Shown here: positions 1 through 12,092 of the stretch, piece by piece | Layout of the letters: each line of letters opens with the position of its first letter | How positions within the stretch are numbered: position 1 is the stretch's first letter | Assembly: GCA_033439255.1 (NCBI GenBank) | Contig: CM065880.1 | Span: 2,666,001 to 2,730,000, forward strand | Source of the DNA: Hericium rajendrae | Taxonomy: Eukaryota; Basidiomycota; Agaricomycetes; Russulales; Hericiaceae | Reading direction: 5' to 3' | DNA: 64,000 nt | Program-made: the position numbers and the translations under genes | The notes under the pieces: model-generated | Seen by the model: the letters and a program-made list of their open reading frames with translations, nothing else | Told to the model about the DNA's origin: nothing | Database searches by the model: none

Positions 1-880
1 CCTTGACGCGTGCTGGTACCTTGGTGGTTCGTTCTTGCTCATGCTGCGCTGAAATAGAAGCCGAATCATCTTCCTCCGCGTCTTCGTCATCCGCTTTGCG
101 CTTGCGGCTTGTAGACCCAGATGTCTGTCCAATTGGATCTTGGACAAACGGCGCTCGGAAATGAGTCCACGGCTCCGTAGCTCGGAGGGAAGGATCGATG
201 ACGGAGGGAGTCGTAGAGCCTGCAGCAGGGACGCCTTGTGTCTGAACGGGAGCATCTGTGACATAGCTGTGCGATAGGCCCTGAGATGTGGCATGCGGTC
301 CGCGTGAATCAAGCATGAGAAACTGCTGAAATGAGAGAGATGAACCATGGGTCGGCTGGGGTTGATATTGTCTACGATGTCCACCTTCAATGGCCCGAAT
401 GAAGAGAGATGAGTCGACCAACGCACATTTGATGTTCATTCTCGTTTAGCATAGGCATACGCAAATGGTAACCTGCTTGGCTCGGAGACTTATAGCTGCC
501 GCACATTAACTCAACATCACCCATAAGAGCGCCGAAAGTACGGACTCACTCATTCATCGGGTACGGGGCAGTGTTGACCAATGGTGGCTGGGTAGTGGAT
601 GTTGCATACATTCCAAAACCACTGTGGGATCAGACATCAGCCATTCTCTGCATAACTAGAGGCCATGGACTTGCCTGACACCCTGGATCGGTCCTTCGGC
701 GGCCGGACTATAATCATGGGACCATGCACTCGATCCCTGCTCGAACGCCTGCGGTTCATATCCACTCCCTTCATTTGTGCTAGATACTGTCGGAGGACCA
801 GCTTCCGATACGTTTGAAGGACCTGCCTGCTGTGAGACGGAACGCCTGGTCCGTTTAGTGGGACGAGAATTGCTAGCCAT
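1..880 (-). CDS. 5' part of an unidentified gene running off the left edge
   Basis: I do not recognise this protein. The most likely start is the ATG at 880, giving a basic, Ser-rich N-terminus (MASNSRPTKRTRRS). A second exon at about 549-625 is rich in Thr, Pro and Gln and ends at a GTGAGT donor. A third block covers about 1-385 and encodes a disordered Gln/Ser/Pro segment ending in a nuclear-localisation-like run, SRKRKADDEDAEEDD. The basic clusters and low complexity suggest a nuclear or DNA-binding protein, but no domain is visible before the window ends. The phase between exons 1 and 2 could not be made fully consistent, so exon limits are approximate. Confidence 0.45.
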
Positions 881-1418
881 CTTGGTTCGTTGCTTGCTGT
901 TGATTTGATGTCGCAAGCTTGAACGTACCGATTTAATACGCGCAACCGAACATGATCCAACTTATCTCAGAACAAAGGTGCACAGCAAAGGGACTGGCGA
1001 GAACAAGACGTTCGAGTGCAGACAACGCGTCGGATTCGGGACCTGTATGCACCCACGACGCTAAAGGACAGCTGTATGCACCTGCCTGTTTTCGAAAACG
1101 ACACTCTGTTTCCATGGATTCAGGCGAGTGCACGGACACGACGTGGAACATTGCATGGGTGACAAGAAATGCCTATCCCGGACGATTTGAAGGTGACTTT
1201 GTGTTAGTACTAGTATCTTCATGTTGCCTTCGGGCCCGGAATCTAAGCATGATCGCTGATACACGCATAAGAATCTGATATGAGAAATCAGTAAGAATTC
1301 GGTGGGCTCTCATTATAAAAAGATTCGACGACCACCTCAAGACACGCGATCTGAGATCATTGCGTGAAGATCGCAGCTCTGAGCTATTGGAGTCGAAGAC
1401 AAGGAGCATTTCTCAAAA
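881..1418. other. intergenic region, divergent promoter area
   Basis: No gene was recognised. A plus-strand TATA-like box (TATAAAA, 1314-1320) lies about 100 bp before the ATG at 1419. ORFs on both strands here have no family features and look like chance frames. Confidence 0.4.
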
Positions 1419-1860
1419 TGGAAAGTGACGCGGTTGACTCTGAGGCGCCCGAATCGCAAAACTTGTCCAACGCGACCTTCAAGAATCATGGTAACCTCCA
1501 CAACATCCCAGAGGTGAGGATCTATACCTTGAGACGATGATCTTCACATGAGAGGCCAAAGTCACCCGTCAACTTGTTTCTGCCCTGGACGAAGCCAGAG
1601 GGACTAGATATCGGTGGCATGACTTCGACGTTTATCACACCCTACCCAGGCAATCTTCGCGCTCTCGAAAAGTGCACCATGATATGCAGTTTCACGCTTC
1701 ACAGGCGTGGTCACTATTAAGATGCTTTTTCAGGACTACATGCTCCAGCTAAAAGCGGTCTCTCGTGGTGAGCAAGGCTCCTGGGCTTTTCTTCCGAAAA
1801 ACGGACGTACCCTGCTGTCCAGGCATCGACCCATTCTTCTTGTTTCTCACTACACTTCCT
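1419..1860 (+). CDS. possible small gene, function unknown
   Basis: A weakly supported gene model. An ATG at 1419 opens a 32-codon acidic exon (start MESDAVDSEAPESQ) that ends at a GTGAGG donor near 1515. In-frame coding may resume near 1562 with a run that includes NLFLPWTKPEGLDIGG. A TATAAAA box sits about 100 bp upstream. I see no known domain, and exon structure after about 1680 is unclear. It could be a decayed gene or a chance ORF. Confidence 0.22.
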
Positions 1861-2119
1861 TCCTTACTTCGTAACAATCTATCGCGTTTGGTGACCCCAA
1901 GAATAAGCCACACCTATACAGCAAGTGATCAAAGCATTCAAAGGCCATATCACAATGCGAGGTCAGTCTGCGCATCTCACTTATTGTGTTACCACCTGAT
2001 GTCCCAGCAGCTACGCTTCTACCATATTGTGATAATCAAAGCGAATGGAAGCCATTGCGTCATTCATTTTCTACGCTTTCTTCCTCTCGCATGGAGCTGT
2101 GATGGCGCATCGTGATGGC

Positions 2120-2187
2120 GCGGTCAAAGCGTTCGTTGGGCGCTTCATGTTTTTTGTTAGTCCTGCGGTTGCTCGCGCTTTGACCGC
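2120..2187. promoter_or_regulatory. perfect 12-bp inverted repeat upstream of TATA box
   Basis: GCGGTCAAAGCG at 2120-2131 is repeated as its exact reverse complement at 2176-2187, with a 44-bp spacer. The pair ends 20 bp upstream of the TATA box at 2208, a position suited to a dimeric activator. The half-site GCGGTCA recurs as an inverted pair upstream of ureG (26342-26364). Confidence 0.45.
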
Positions 2188-2207
2188 GACTAGTCATGAC
2201 CACAGGA

Positions 2208-2214
2208 TATAAAA
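2208..2214 (+). promoter_or_regulatory. TATA box
   Basis: TATAAAA lies 115 bp before the ATG of the duplicated-exon gene at 2329. Confidence 0.55.
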
Positions 2215-2328
2215 GACTTCGGCGGGCATGGATTCTGACCAGTTATCCGTTCTGCGAACTAGTTGCATGTCGCTGAGCTACTGTCTCCCAATCGCGATCC
2301 GGTCATATTCGTCCAGCATTCAACGAAA

Positions 2329-2765
2329 ATGCCATCTATTGTCAACACCGCGACTGCAGACTCGTCGGCCTCGAGTCCTTGCAAAGCAAGGCCAGAATGG
2401 ACCCGTGCGTTTTCTGATATGGCGAAGGAGCACTAATAACATATCTTCATGAATCTAGGACTGGACGTCTCGTCTTTCTTCCGAGGACCGTCCTACACCA
2501 GGCCGTCTCCACCAATCCCGAAACCTGGAGTCGTACCGAACCAATGTCGCCCAACCAACAAACCCACCGCCTATAAAATCAAAGATCTGACCAGCATGCC
2601 ATCCCCATTCAACACCGCGGTCGCAGGCCCGTCTGTCGCCAGTCCTTCGAAGGCAGAGCCAAAGACGATTAGTGCGTCTTCTGATATGACGAAAAAGCAC
2701 TGCTAACATATCTTCGTGAATCTACCCAGTTCAATTCTTGGACGTCGCGCTTTTCTTTGAAGACC
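2329..2765 (+). repeat. tandem duplication of an exon-intron-exon unit
   Basis: Two diverged copies start at 2329 and 2596, exactly 267 bp apart. The offset holds through both start ATGs and both donor sites (2405 and 2672); the second intron is 4 bp longer. The copies cover exon, intron and the start of the next exon, so the unit was duplicated as genomic DNA and enlarged the protein in frame. Confidence 0.75.
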
Positions 2766-3139
2766 CGCTTGACACAGTGCCATCTCCCCGAACCTTGAAC
2801 CCTCCAGCCACAGCGACCCAACGCCTCCCAAACGGCTATACCACACACAACGCATACAAGCAAGCTTCACAACTCCCAGCCGTCCCGAATCTGCGCCTCC
2901 ACGGCGGCCGCATCACCCAGGATAGGTATTTTGCCGGGCTCAAAGCCCACTGCGGCCGTCTGGCCGATCGGCAGGCGCGCAGGCAGAGGCTGCGCGGACA
3001 GCGGCTGGAGGAGGAGCTGCCGCCGGTGGAGCTGTGGGGGTATAGCTGCACGGAGGAGGAGCTCGAGGTGAAGAGGATCTGCGACGAGGTCAGGCTGCAG
3101 ATACAGTTGATGCAAGGGAACCCCCTCAGGGCACTGTGA
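2329..3139 (+). CDS. 232-aa protein of unknown function built by tandem exon duplication
   Basis: Three exons (2329-2404, 2459-2671, 2730-3139) join in frame to 232 codons plus stop. I do not recognise the family. The N-terminal half is a duplicated module: exon 1 (MPSIVNTATADSS) with its intron resembles the end of exon 2 (MPSPFNTAVAGPS) with its intron, and the starts of exons 2 and 3 match as well (LDVSSFF / LDVALFF). The C-terminal ~90 residues are charged and probably helical, with the pattern RQARRQRLRGQRLEEELPPV followed by an acidic segment and a final helix. No signal peptide or membrane segment is seen. The two introns share the branch-site region CTAAYA and the donor GTGCGT. Expression is probably driven by the TATA box at 2208. 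The model is sound because all phases close; the function is unknown. Confidence 0.7.
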
Positions 3140-3562
3140 TCCTGGGCCATCGAGGCTGTGTGGACTTTTGCATATCGTTGCGCAATGAATTTTGCTTTCC
3201 TGCGACTGGCTGATCACTCACATCGTGCATGGATTCTTCCAGTTCAGGAGAACTTATCACCTGCTGCCGCTATGCTTTCAGATTCAAAGGATTGCTCACA
3301 GCTGAGTGTTTTATCATTCGTTCCATCATCATGATTGTAACTTTGATGATGCACTGCGATGGTGCCTCCCGTTGGCGTCGTATTCTTGTCGGCCCAGCCT
3401 TGGTCCAGCCTACAGTCATCCGCACCTAACCTGTCTCGACTCTCCTTCCGCCTGTAATCAAACATACACACAACAACAGCACGTTACTATAATCATAACT
3501 AAGATCAGCATCCCAAATCCGCTTCACCACTGACCGAACGTAGAAGTGTCGTATCATCCAGC
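3140..3562. other. intergenic, convergent gene ends
   Basis: About 420 bp between the convergent 3' ends of the 232-aa gene and the P450. No gene, repeat or clear terminator signal was recognised. Confidence 0.5.
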
Positions 3563-5951
3563 TCACCCACTCCCCTCTCCAGCAGGTCCCAGCGCAGGCT
3601 CTTCGTCCCGCGGCACGACGCGCAGGCGAAGGGGCATCTGGTTGCCCGAGCCCGGCGCAGACTTGACGAACGGGCGCGTCACGACGCTATCATCAACAGG
3701 TGAGCCTACATGCTTTACGAAGGAAGACAGTGCGAAACGCACTTAACCCGTTTCTCAATGACGATGTCGTCGTCGATCGTGAACTCGAGATCGCGCAGCA
3801 GCGTGTACAAGAAGATCTTGATCCTGCAGCCCCAGCATGTCAGCATAGACGCAGGGAATAAAGGTAGGACCATACTCGGCCAGCGCGAAGCGGTACCCGA
3901 TGCACCCCCGATGGCCGTTCCCGCCCGCCGGCGCGCCGTTCAAGAACGTCAGCGTGTGCGAATACAGACCCTGAATCGCCATCGCCGCCGCAGGCGGATT
4001 GAGCCATCTATCAGGCCTACACACTCCCCATCAGCCAACACCGCGCGCGACGGCAAGCATCTAGACGCACCGGAACTGCTTCGCATCCTCGCCCCAGATC
4101 TCCGCGCACCGGTTGACCGCCTGAATCGGCACGGTGACGATATCCCCGCGCCGCAGCCGCACCGCGCGCTCGACGGCCCACTCCCCGCCGCGCCGCACCC
4201 GTACGCCATGCGCAACGGGCACGAGCACCTCCGCCTCGGGACCATCATACACGCGCATCGTGCTGCCCACGGGCGCATGCAGCCTCAGCGCCTCGCGCAC
4301 CACGCGATCCAGCAGCGCGCACTGCTCGACCTTCCCCAGCAGCTCCTCGCCATCGTCCTCCACCGAAAGCTCAAGCGCGCGCAGCTCCGCGCGCACGCGC
4401 GCCTGCACGCCGCGCCCGTCGCGCCGCGCGAGCGCGTAGAGCGTCCACGTGAGCGCGGACGCGCTCGTCTCGTGCCCCGCGGCGAGGAACGTCGCGATCT
4501 GCGAGAGCACCTCGCTCTCGGAGAGGCCCTGGCCCGCGGCAGCCGCGGACGCGCGCACGAGCACGCTGAGGATGTCGCGCGCCGGCGCCGCGGCGGGCTT
4601 GTCGTCCGCGCGGCGCTCGGCGATGAGGCGCGAGCCGATGCGGTGCATCGTTGCGCGCGCGTCGGCCATCGTTTTGTTGTTCGCGCGCTGATGGCGCGTC
4701 GGTGGGTGTTTTATTATGCGGAGATGGGGGAACTTACGAATCGGCGCAGGATGGGAAACCAGACTTGGAAGATGGTGAAGACGCGGAACTTGCGCGCGGT
4801 CGAGAAGATGACGCCGAATGCGTTCGCGAGCTCGTTCTCGGCCGTGCTTTCGCCCTGGAACGGGTCTGCATTCGGGACGGCGGCGCGCCGGGCGGTGCGG
4901 AGGGAGTTGAATTGGTACCCAAAGCCTGCGGCGAACGGCGTTTCAGCATGAGGAAATGGAGAAATGGGGAACGGTGGATATATATGGGTATGTACTTGCC
5001 TGCCTCGCCGATGACGTCTAGCGTGGCTCGGCCTAGCCAAGAAAGGACATCGACTGATGGGTGCTTATTCGCCTCCGTATTCCCCTTCAGCTCCGCACCC
5101 TCGTTCTCTTTCTTACCACCATGTTCCTCATCGCTCTGTTTTGATCGGCGTCGGAGGTGGCCGTCGACGGGTCGCACGGGGTCCAACGAGCGAAGGAAAG
5201 AGAACGAATCGTACTGGGGTTGGCTCGTTGGCGGGGAAGCTGGGGAAGGCGACTTGGAGGGCGCCGATGCGAGGTGGACGAAGATATCTCGGAGCTGCGC
5301 GCGTGTTAAAGACGAACAGAGAAGGTCGGTTTCATCATACCTCGCAGGCCTTCTCATAGAAAATGGGCGCAAGCGACTTTATATGCGGGGTCGTGAAAGC
5401 TTGATTCTACAATCGTATGCCGATTGACAACCAGGAGGGCATTGAGGACACGACACTCACCATAATCTTTCTCTACAGACGCATATAGTCAGTGCCAAGG
5501 TTAAAAATCAGCACACGGTACGCACCTGCCGCCGATGTGTTTCGCCCTCGACCACGACGAGGCCCTCATGGCCGGCTGCCATCGCCGCGAGACTCTCCCT
5601 CACGAACTCAGGCTTCGGAAATTCGTACGCATGGCCAAGAATCCATGCGAGCGCAGCCGGATCCGTCGTCAGCAGACGCCGCCCACCGAGAAAGCCCCGG
5701 TAGACGAGTGTGCGGCCGTATAAGGCTGTCCACTGCGAGATAATGTCGTTATTCTCCTGGTCTGCAAAGTCCGCGAGGTTTCCGGTGAGGAACGATGTAG
5801 ATGGTGGTCCCGGGAGAAGACGAAGCGGCGAGCGAAGGTTTTGGATGAGGAGAGTGAAGAGCGGGGAGAGGAGGTAGGCAGTGAGGGAGGTGATGGAGGC
5901 GACGAGGACGGCGGTCGCGCTCGGGAGGGGGACGTGGGCGAGGGTGAGCAT
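3563..5951 (-). CDS. cytochrome P450 monooxygenase (microsomal, basidiomycete type)
   Basis: Nine exons (5526-5951, 5461-5472, 5341-5406, 5000-5294, 4738-4925, 4071-4687, 3876-4016, 3743-3823, 3563-3686) join in frame to 649 aa. The protein starts with a hydrophobic ER anchor (MLTLAHVPLPSATAVLVASI), followed by the proline hinge LLPGPPS. The I-helix oxygen-binding motif is AGHETS (about residue 398), the K-helix ExxR lies in REALRLH, the PERW-like motif is PDRW, and the heme loop is GNGHRGCIGYRFA with Cys near 573. All catalytic signatures are present. Exon 2 is only 12 nt (codes RKIM). The intron between exons 4 and 5 is GC-AG (donor GCAAGT). Exon 4 carries a long polar insert that makes the protein longer than the usual 500-550 aa. 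It would oxidise a small hydrophobic substrate at the ER with a reductase partner; the substrate cannot be told. Confidence 0.93.
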
Positions 5952-8900
5952 CGCATGAGGACTGGCCTGCAGCGAACGATGGGTATAAACTGCAGCGAAA
6001 GGAAAAAAGAAGAAATCGAACGGCCGTCAAGGCCTTTTGGCTTGACAAAGATGAAGACTGCTGCTCAGAGGCGAAAGCGACCGACGCTAGCGCCCGATCC
6101 CCAGTATCCCCGGTGGCGCCAAGCACCCGGGCCCGACGACCCCGACCGCCCAAGGCACTCCTGCCATCTTCTGCCATTTCCTCCCTCATCCTCTCCTGCT
6201 CTCATCCAGCTGATTGATCTCGCGCACAACCCTCGTACCCTATACACCGGACTTTTGCGCTGGATCGACAGGTTTGACTAGAGCTGACTGCCGGCGCAGA
6301 GTCACTGTCATGTTGCCATGCTGACGACCTGTGCTAGCGCGTCGCACTTGGAGCTGCTAGACGAGTCCGCGACATCGCGACACCGCCGGTGTGCATGCAT
6401 CGGAGCGCGATAGTTCGCATGAACCACGTTGTGCCCGACAAGTCCGCATGTTCTGCATGTTTCTTGGCCTTGGGGCCGCCCAAGCGCTCGCCCGGCCCGC
6501 CCACGGTTTCAGTCTGCCTTCCTGCCTGCCATGGAGGGTGCATTCCTCAATCTAGAACACACGCCTGCAATATGCGCCGCGCGTCCTCATCCTAGTGTCA
6601 GTGGCCCTTCCCCGCCGCTGTTCGATACACGACTCCGTACACGACCCCCTGTCCATCCACGCGGGATCTGCTGCGATCTGCCTCCGACGTTGCGCCGTCC
6701 CGCCGGGTGCCTCGATCGGTGGGCCCGAAGTCCTGATTCCTCGGTCCCGCATGCAACGCCAGTGGGCATCTCGGCCAGGCGGACTGTCTTCTCCGCGTTC
6801 GATGCCAGGACTCCCTGGAATGTGGGATACCCAGGCATCCTTCCTTGGCGTTTTGGTCAGGAGGCCCGACGTGCGGCGCGGGTCTCGCAGACCGCATCAA
6901 CATGCGGGCGTGATTCTGCGCGGGTGCCTCAGGTGAGCACTGGTGCGGTGTGTTCTGACATACATAGTGATACACAGGCGCATACTATATTATGCCCCGC
7001 TACCCACGATCTCATCGACAAGGGACAGATGCCATCCGTCCATCAGGCATCATCGATCAGTATTCAATCGTGCAATGCATTCACACCCCCATACTACAGA
7101 TCAGATGCGGCGTGTGTGCGTCTGTAGGGGCTCGGGTGGCACCTCTATGGATGCGGTTTCATTGTGCGGTCATTGACGACTCGGGTGAGTTTCAGGGCGA
7201 ATCATGCGTCGAGACATCGGCCTGTGCGGCTTGCGCCCTCGCACGCCCAGGTGCACGGGATCCGCGTCCTGAAAAGTGCACGCTTCTATTGCTTCTTGCT
7301 ATATGATCTCTACAAAGGCTGATATTCTCGTGCGATACAGCTTCGGATTAATGTCCGTCATGGCCGAGACCTATCGGACCTCTATGTTCACTTTATGAGT
7401 TTATATCTTCCGTATTCTCTCACACTCACTATTCACTAAATCTATAGCTTAGATCCGTCTCTCTTAAGGCAATGCTTGGCGCGCATTCGTCCGATACGCC
7501 ATAATATTCATGCATCGATAGACGGTCTTAAAGCAGCATCCGTTCGCGCGATCACGCCTTCAATAACGGCACCTAGATGTCACTGCGTTCTCTCGACGTT
7601 GTGTAACCATGCGCGGGCCGTATCATGCCTTTGTTGCGCTTTCGCTGTCTACCACGACAAATATCGTGAGGTGGGCAAAATAGGAAGCAATGGGCCCGCA
7701 TTGTTCAGGGCGTGTATCCATTCTCCCTTGATCTTGTATACACAACTACTCAAGGTGAGTAACACACCCGAAATTGTACACCCCTTACTCATAATATCTG
7801 TCCACCGGGCTTGTCTGTCACAGGCACTGTACTTGTCTTGCAGCACGTCTGAGGGCGGCAGAGTTGAGTTTGGTTGCTTGCTGTGTGGAGCCTTTTTGAT
7901 ACGCAGGACCGTCAGCCTCGTGGTCGTCATGGTAAGTATACATGTATCTTTTCCTATTTTTTTTTTAATGCGGGATGCCAATTGTCCCTGTTCTTCGTCG
8001 GTCCCCAGGGTCGTCGTGTGCATGATCCATGCGATGGGGGCGGCTTGTCGAAACAACACGCCGAACAGCGCTTCGCGTTGCAGAAGAAAGGTGCCGCTTC
8101 AACATCGTGGCATTCAATCCACTGTTTGACCACAATTACTGGACGTGCATAGGCTTGCACATTCCCCGGAAATTAGACACCTCCGTCTAGCCATAGCTGA
8201 CTGTGCTCTCGCCTTTTTTTGATCGATAGCACCGCGCTGCACTAGACGCAATGATGTCGCCATGCGCAGTGTGCACCGTGTTCACTATCGTTCAAAACTG
8301 CATTTTTTTTACGGACGCCACCCTTTCTGGACGCCGCCCTGTGGCACAGATCCAGGACAGGCTTGTTTGCATTTCGCCGGCCACCGACGGGGACGAACTG
8401 AATACTTGGGGCTCGACAAATATGACGGCAGCTATGCGCATCCCACCTAACTTATCTGCTGTTGTCGGTCGGAGATTCCTTCAAATTCCTCCGCAATCGA
8501 TGTTTCACTCGTTTGATCGAGGCCAGGGACATCAGTATAGTCATGCCCGTCGACTCGAGTTCTCGAAGAACGCACTCGGAAGAAAACGGACAGCGTGCTT
8601 GAAGGACAGACGGGAACTTTGTCATTGGAAATGGAATTTCTCCAGAGATACAGAGGGTGATATCGTAGCGCGTTGGCTCGCTTCAGATGTTTTCTCTCCG
8701 AGCTCGCCCTTTGCTCGATCGATCGGTGTTGAGCGCAAGGGACGCCCCTTGGTTGAGCGAAAGTCAAGATGTTCAGAAGGCAAAGGCTTCTGACCCTAAC
8801 AAATGTAAACAACGCGTTCTTGTCGACAGTTCCAGCCGTAGACATCGTCAACGGTCATCTCGACCAATCCAACTGCTGTCAATTCGTTTCCTTGAATCTC

Positions 8901-9786
8901 TATACGGAACGATTTCTTGACTAGTCACAGGTCCATACTAACAATCCTATCTGGACAGGAAAGCCACCCTGTGTCGAGATCGTTACGGTCGTGAGTCGTG
9001 AATTCGGAATTTACTTACTTAGCATCATTAGGAAGCATTTTCTTGCCGCATGGCATCCCTGAGGCCTCCGAAAAATCCCTGCTTCACCCGATCCTCAGCT
9101 TCTCATCGAGAAACAACCCTCGGCTGACAGCAATCTAGTGATCCGGCTTGTGATCAGCGGTGAACACTTTCTCCATCAGCGCAGGGTCGGGTTACCCCGA
9201 CGGGTCCTCCGACTGGATTTTCTCTTCAAATTCATGGCCCAGCTGTGAGCTTAACCCTGTTTTATTAACGGATCGCACCGTTTGTTCTAACTTTGACTTT
9301 ATGACCATGATGCACGCGGAGACTCGTTAATCGCAATTTCGCTGGCAAGAGTCTATGTATTGTTTATTTTTTTTGTATTCCGTATTTGAAACTTCTGCAC
9401 CACCGGAATACTGATGTATACCAGGGGTCGCGATTCTCTCCGAGAAGGCACATTTCGACTGGGCTCTCACCAGGGTGTTGCTGACATCCTTTCCAACATG
9501 TTGAAATTCCAAGTTCGTTGTGAAGGTCAGTCAGATGGTCGCATGTTGAGCGGCCTTCACCCACGGTAAGCTGGTATGGAAGGTATTTTGCACCGAAGCT
9601 AAATGCAATTCGTCTTCTGCCGTCCCCGTCCGAGCCCGTTTTCTTTTCGGGGTGGTTGTTCTTACCCATCTTACGCGCAGGTCCAATGACATGTATGGTC
9701 AGGTGCGTCGGGCTTTTTGAGATGTGCGCAACTGGAACAGTCCACAGAACCCGGGTTCCAAGTATGCAGGGCGGGCTCTCACAGGA
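5952..9786. other. 3.8-kb stretch with no recognisable gene
   Basis: Several ORFs of 180-230 codons occur (for example 6429-7127, 7476-8129 and 8251-8793, all +), but none shows a domain, a plausible exon chain or low-complexity coding character, and frames on both strands compete. A 101-codon minus ORF at 9364-9669 is the best residual candidate, unsupported by any motif. I see no terminal repeats or element ends. This could be decayed sequence or a long regulatory gap between the P450 and the nitrilase. Confidence 0.4.
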
Positions 9787-9792
9787 TATAAA
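9787..9792 (+). promoter_or_regulatory. TATA box of the nitrilase gene
   Basis: TATAAA lies 78 bp before the nitrilase start codon. Confidence 0.6.
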
Positions 9793-9869
9793 GTCGCCAG
9801 CTCGTTTATAGTGCTCCTTAGGTCAACCTAGCTCCCGCAGCATTTTTACCTACGCGCATCTTCTTCAAC

Positions 9870-11377
9870 ATGCCCGTCAATCTCAACCCGAGCAACAGCG
9901 ACCCCACCAAATTCAAGGTCGCTGCCGTCCAGGCTGAGCCGTACGTCCTCCTCGCTCCTCAGCGTCCCGAAAGCTCAACAGCGGCCCGTCCTCGTCAGCG
10001 CCTGGCTCGATCTCCAAGGCGGCGTCGAAAAGACGATCCGCATCGTCACTGAGGCCGCCGAAAAAGGCGCCAAGATCATCGGGCTGCCCGAGGTCTTCAT
10101 CCCAGGTGCGCCTCCCCTCTCCCTCACGGGCGAACTGCATCTTCACGACGCACTGGCGCCCGCCCCCGTATGTCGCAGGCTACCCCTGGACGCCGTGGTG
10201 TAATAATTTTGTCGACTGCCAGGACATCCTTGCGAAGTACCATGCGAACTCGCTCGCGGTTCATTCGCCTGAGATGGATCAAATCCGCGAGGCAGTGAAG
10301 AAGCTCGGCGTTTATGTCGTCTTGGGTTTCTCTGAGCGGGATGGAGGCTCGCTTTACATCGTAGGTGCCGGCTGCTTTAAAATTATTTTGAGCTAACTAC
10401 ATTCCTTGACGTAGGCGCAAGTCACCATCTCTCCTAAGTGAGTATGATTTCCCGAGTGGATGCGGTGCGTCGGTATTAACGATAATGCAAGGGGACAGAT
10501 TGTGAACCACCGCCGCAAGATCAAGCCTACTCATTACGAGAAGACTATCTTCGGCGATGGAAACGGTTCGTCCTTCCGCCTCAGTTCCCATCATCCATTC
10601 ACGTCATCGACTCCTTGCGATAGCCCAATCCATTCACAACGTGGTGCAGACCCCCTATGGCCGTCTCGGCTCTCTCAACTGCTGGGAGCACATGCAGGTT
10701 TGTCATGGTCTTGTATTGTATCTTCCCTACCTCTTGACTCATCATATCTCATCTACGATAGCCCGCCCTCAAGCTACATTTCTTCTCGCAGCTGCCCCAG
10801 ATTTTCGTCGGTGGCTGGTGGCCCGCATTCAAGGCAGGCGCCGGCGGCTCGCCGTACATCGTCTCGGGCGAGGCGTCCAGCCGCATGACGCAGAGCGTCG
10901 CGATGGAGGGCGGCTGCTTTGGTCTCGTCGCGTGCCACGTGGTCAGCGAGAAGGGCGCGGAGATCATGAAGATCAAGGGCTTCCCGTGGTTCGAGTTCCC
11001 CGGCGGCGGTTTCACGACGGTACGTGCATGTAATAAGTGCATTTGTCTCGGAGGAGTGCTCATACGAAAAGACAGATCTATGGGCCTGACGGCTCGGCGC
11101 TCACCCCGCCCATCGATCCTGGCGTCGAGGACATTGCCATCGCCGAGATCTCGCTCGACCAGATCGCGGTGGTCCAGAATATCGCGGACCAGATGGGCAA
11201 CTAGTGCGTTTTGCTTCTATTTGTTCGACAATCGTGGCTGACGATGGCCTCAGCTCTCGCCACGACCTCTTCCATCTCGTTGCTCGCGGCAAGAATTGGG
11301 GCCCGGTCAAGTACGAAGATCCCGAGGAGGCTGCAGAGCTCGAAGCGGTGACAGCCGACATCAAGAACGTCCTCTGA
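9870..11377 (+). CDS. nitrilase-superfamily enzyme (aliphatic nitrilase / cyanide hydratase type)
   Basis: Nine exons (9870-9940, 9999-10105, 10179-10360, 10415-10437, 10492-10565, 10624-10697, 10762-11019, 11076-11203, 11254-11377) give 346 aa, the normal length. The catalytic Glu-Lys-Cys triad is complete: Glu55 in [12 protein letters not shown], Lys137 in [13 protein letters not shown] and Cys172 in LNCWEHMQP. Near the end sits the family-typical ADQMGNYSRHDLF segment. Such enzymes hydrolyse the C-N triple bond of nitriles to the acid plus ammonia, or cyanide to formamide, in the cytosol as large spiral oligomers. Sequence alone does not decide between nitrilase and cyanide hydratase. Exon 4 is only 23 nt. 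The gene stands alone with its own TATA box and converges on a small minus-strand gene. Confidence 0.93.
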
Positions 11378-11702
11378 TTTTCTTTTGTTGAAAAACTTGT
11401 CTACCTCATTGTACGATAGTGTCAGCCTGGTGGGCAGATGGCTGCTGGTGAAAAACAATCCCTGCTCAGTGTATACGAGACGATCACCATCATTGGTTGA
11501 TCAAACTTCCTTGACCTGTGTCCTTGGATGAGCCTGCTTAGAGTGTTTCAAGATCACCAGGTGCGTCTCCGGTTGGTGCAGGCAGTTGACTCTAAGCTGT
11601 ACAACAACGTGGTCTACCAATTTCAAGAAGATGTCATTGGTCATGCAGCGATATAAGTATACTCTTACACCCAGCGTCTGTAGATCAACGTAAGCCTCCG
11701 CG

Positions 11703-12092
11703 CTATGCAGTATTCGACAACAGCAAATCCAACATCTCCGCCATAGTTTTAAGGTAAGCATCGTCCGCCTCTTCCTTTGTCCAGCCGTAATGCAGCAATT
11801 CACGGAAGTCGAAGTCGGCACTTCGACACCCTGGCTTTCCGCACGAGGCAAGGAAAGTATCAACTTTGGCTAACAAGTTCTTGTCGAATGATTGAGCGTG
11901 TTCGCGGCGCGCTATCAATTGGCGTATGTCTGGGCATTGACATTGCGCTTCTGAAAAATAGTACAGAAGAGCTTGTCAGAAATTCGTTTTCGTAATGTGC
12001 TCAGTAAACGCACGAGGATTTTCTTTCTTAGAAGAAGTTGAGGTAGGTTTTCCTTTGGATACGTTGGTGGTAGCTGTGGATGGCATGTTCAT
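11703..12092 (-). CDS. 108-aa protein of unknown function
   Basis: Two exons (12014-12092, 11703-11950) join in frame from MNMPSTATTN to a stop at 11703. The first exon encodes a short Ser/Thr/Lys-rich disordered tail. The second carries CQCPDIRQLIARRE, a segment with CGKPGC, and a helical C-terminus ending LDLLLSNTA. The paired cysteines might bind metal, but no known zinc-finger spacing is evident. A TATA-like run lies about 130 bp upstream at 12222-12230. It converges with the nitrilase gene; the ~325 bp between them show nothing further. The coding call rests on the clean splice and phase. Confidence 0.5.

Noticed and set aside
3710-4951. 413-codon plus-strand ORF
   Set aside because: Antisense shadow of the GC-rich P450 exons; Arg/Ala/His-rich translation typical of such shadows.
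6429-7127. 232-codon ORF as a gene
   Set aside because: No motif, no exon chain, long overlapping ORFs on both strands and no protein-like composition.
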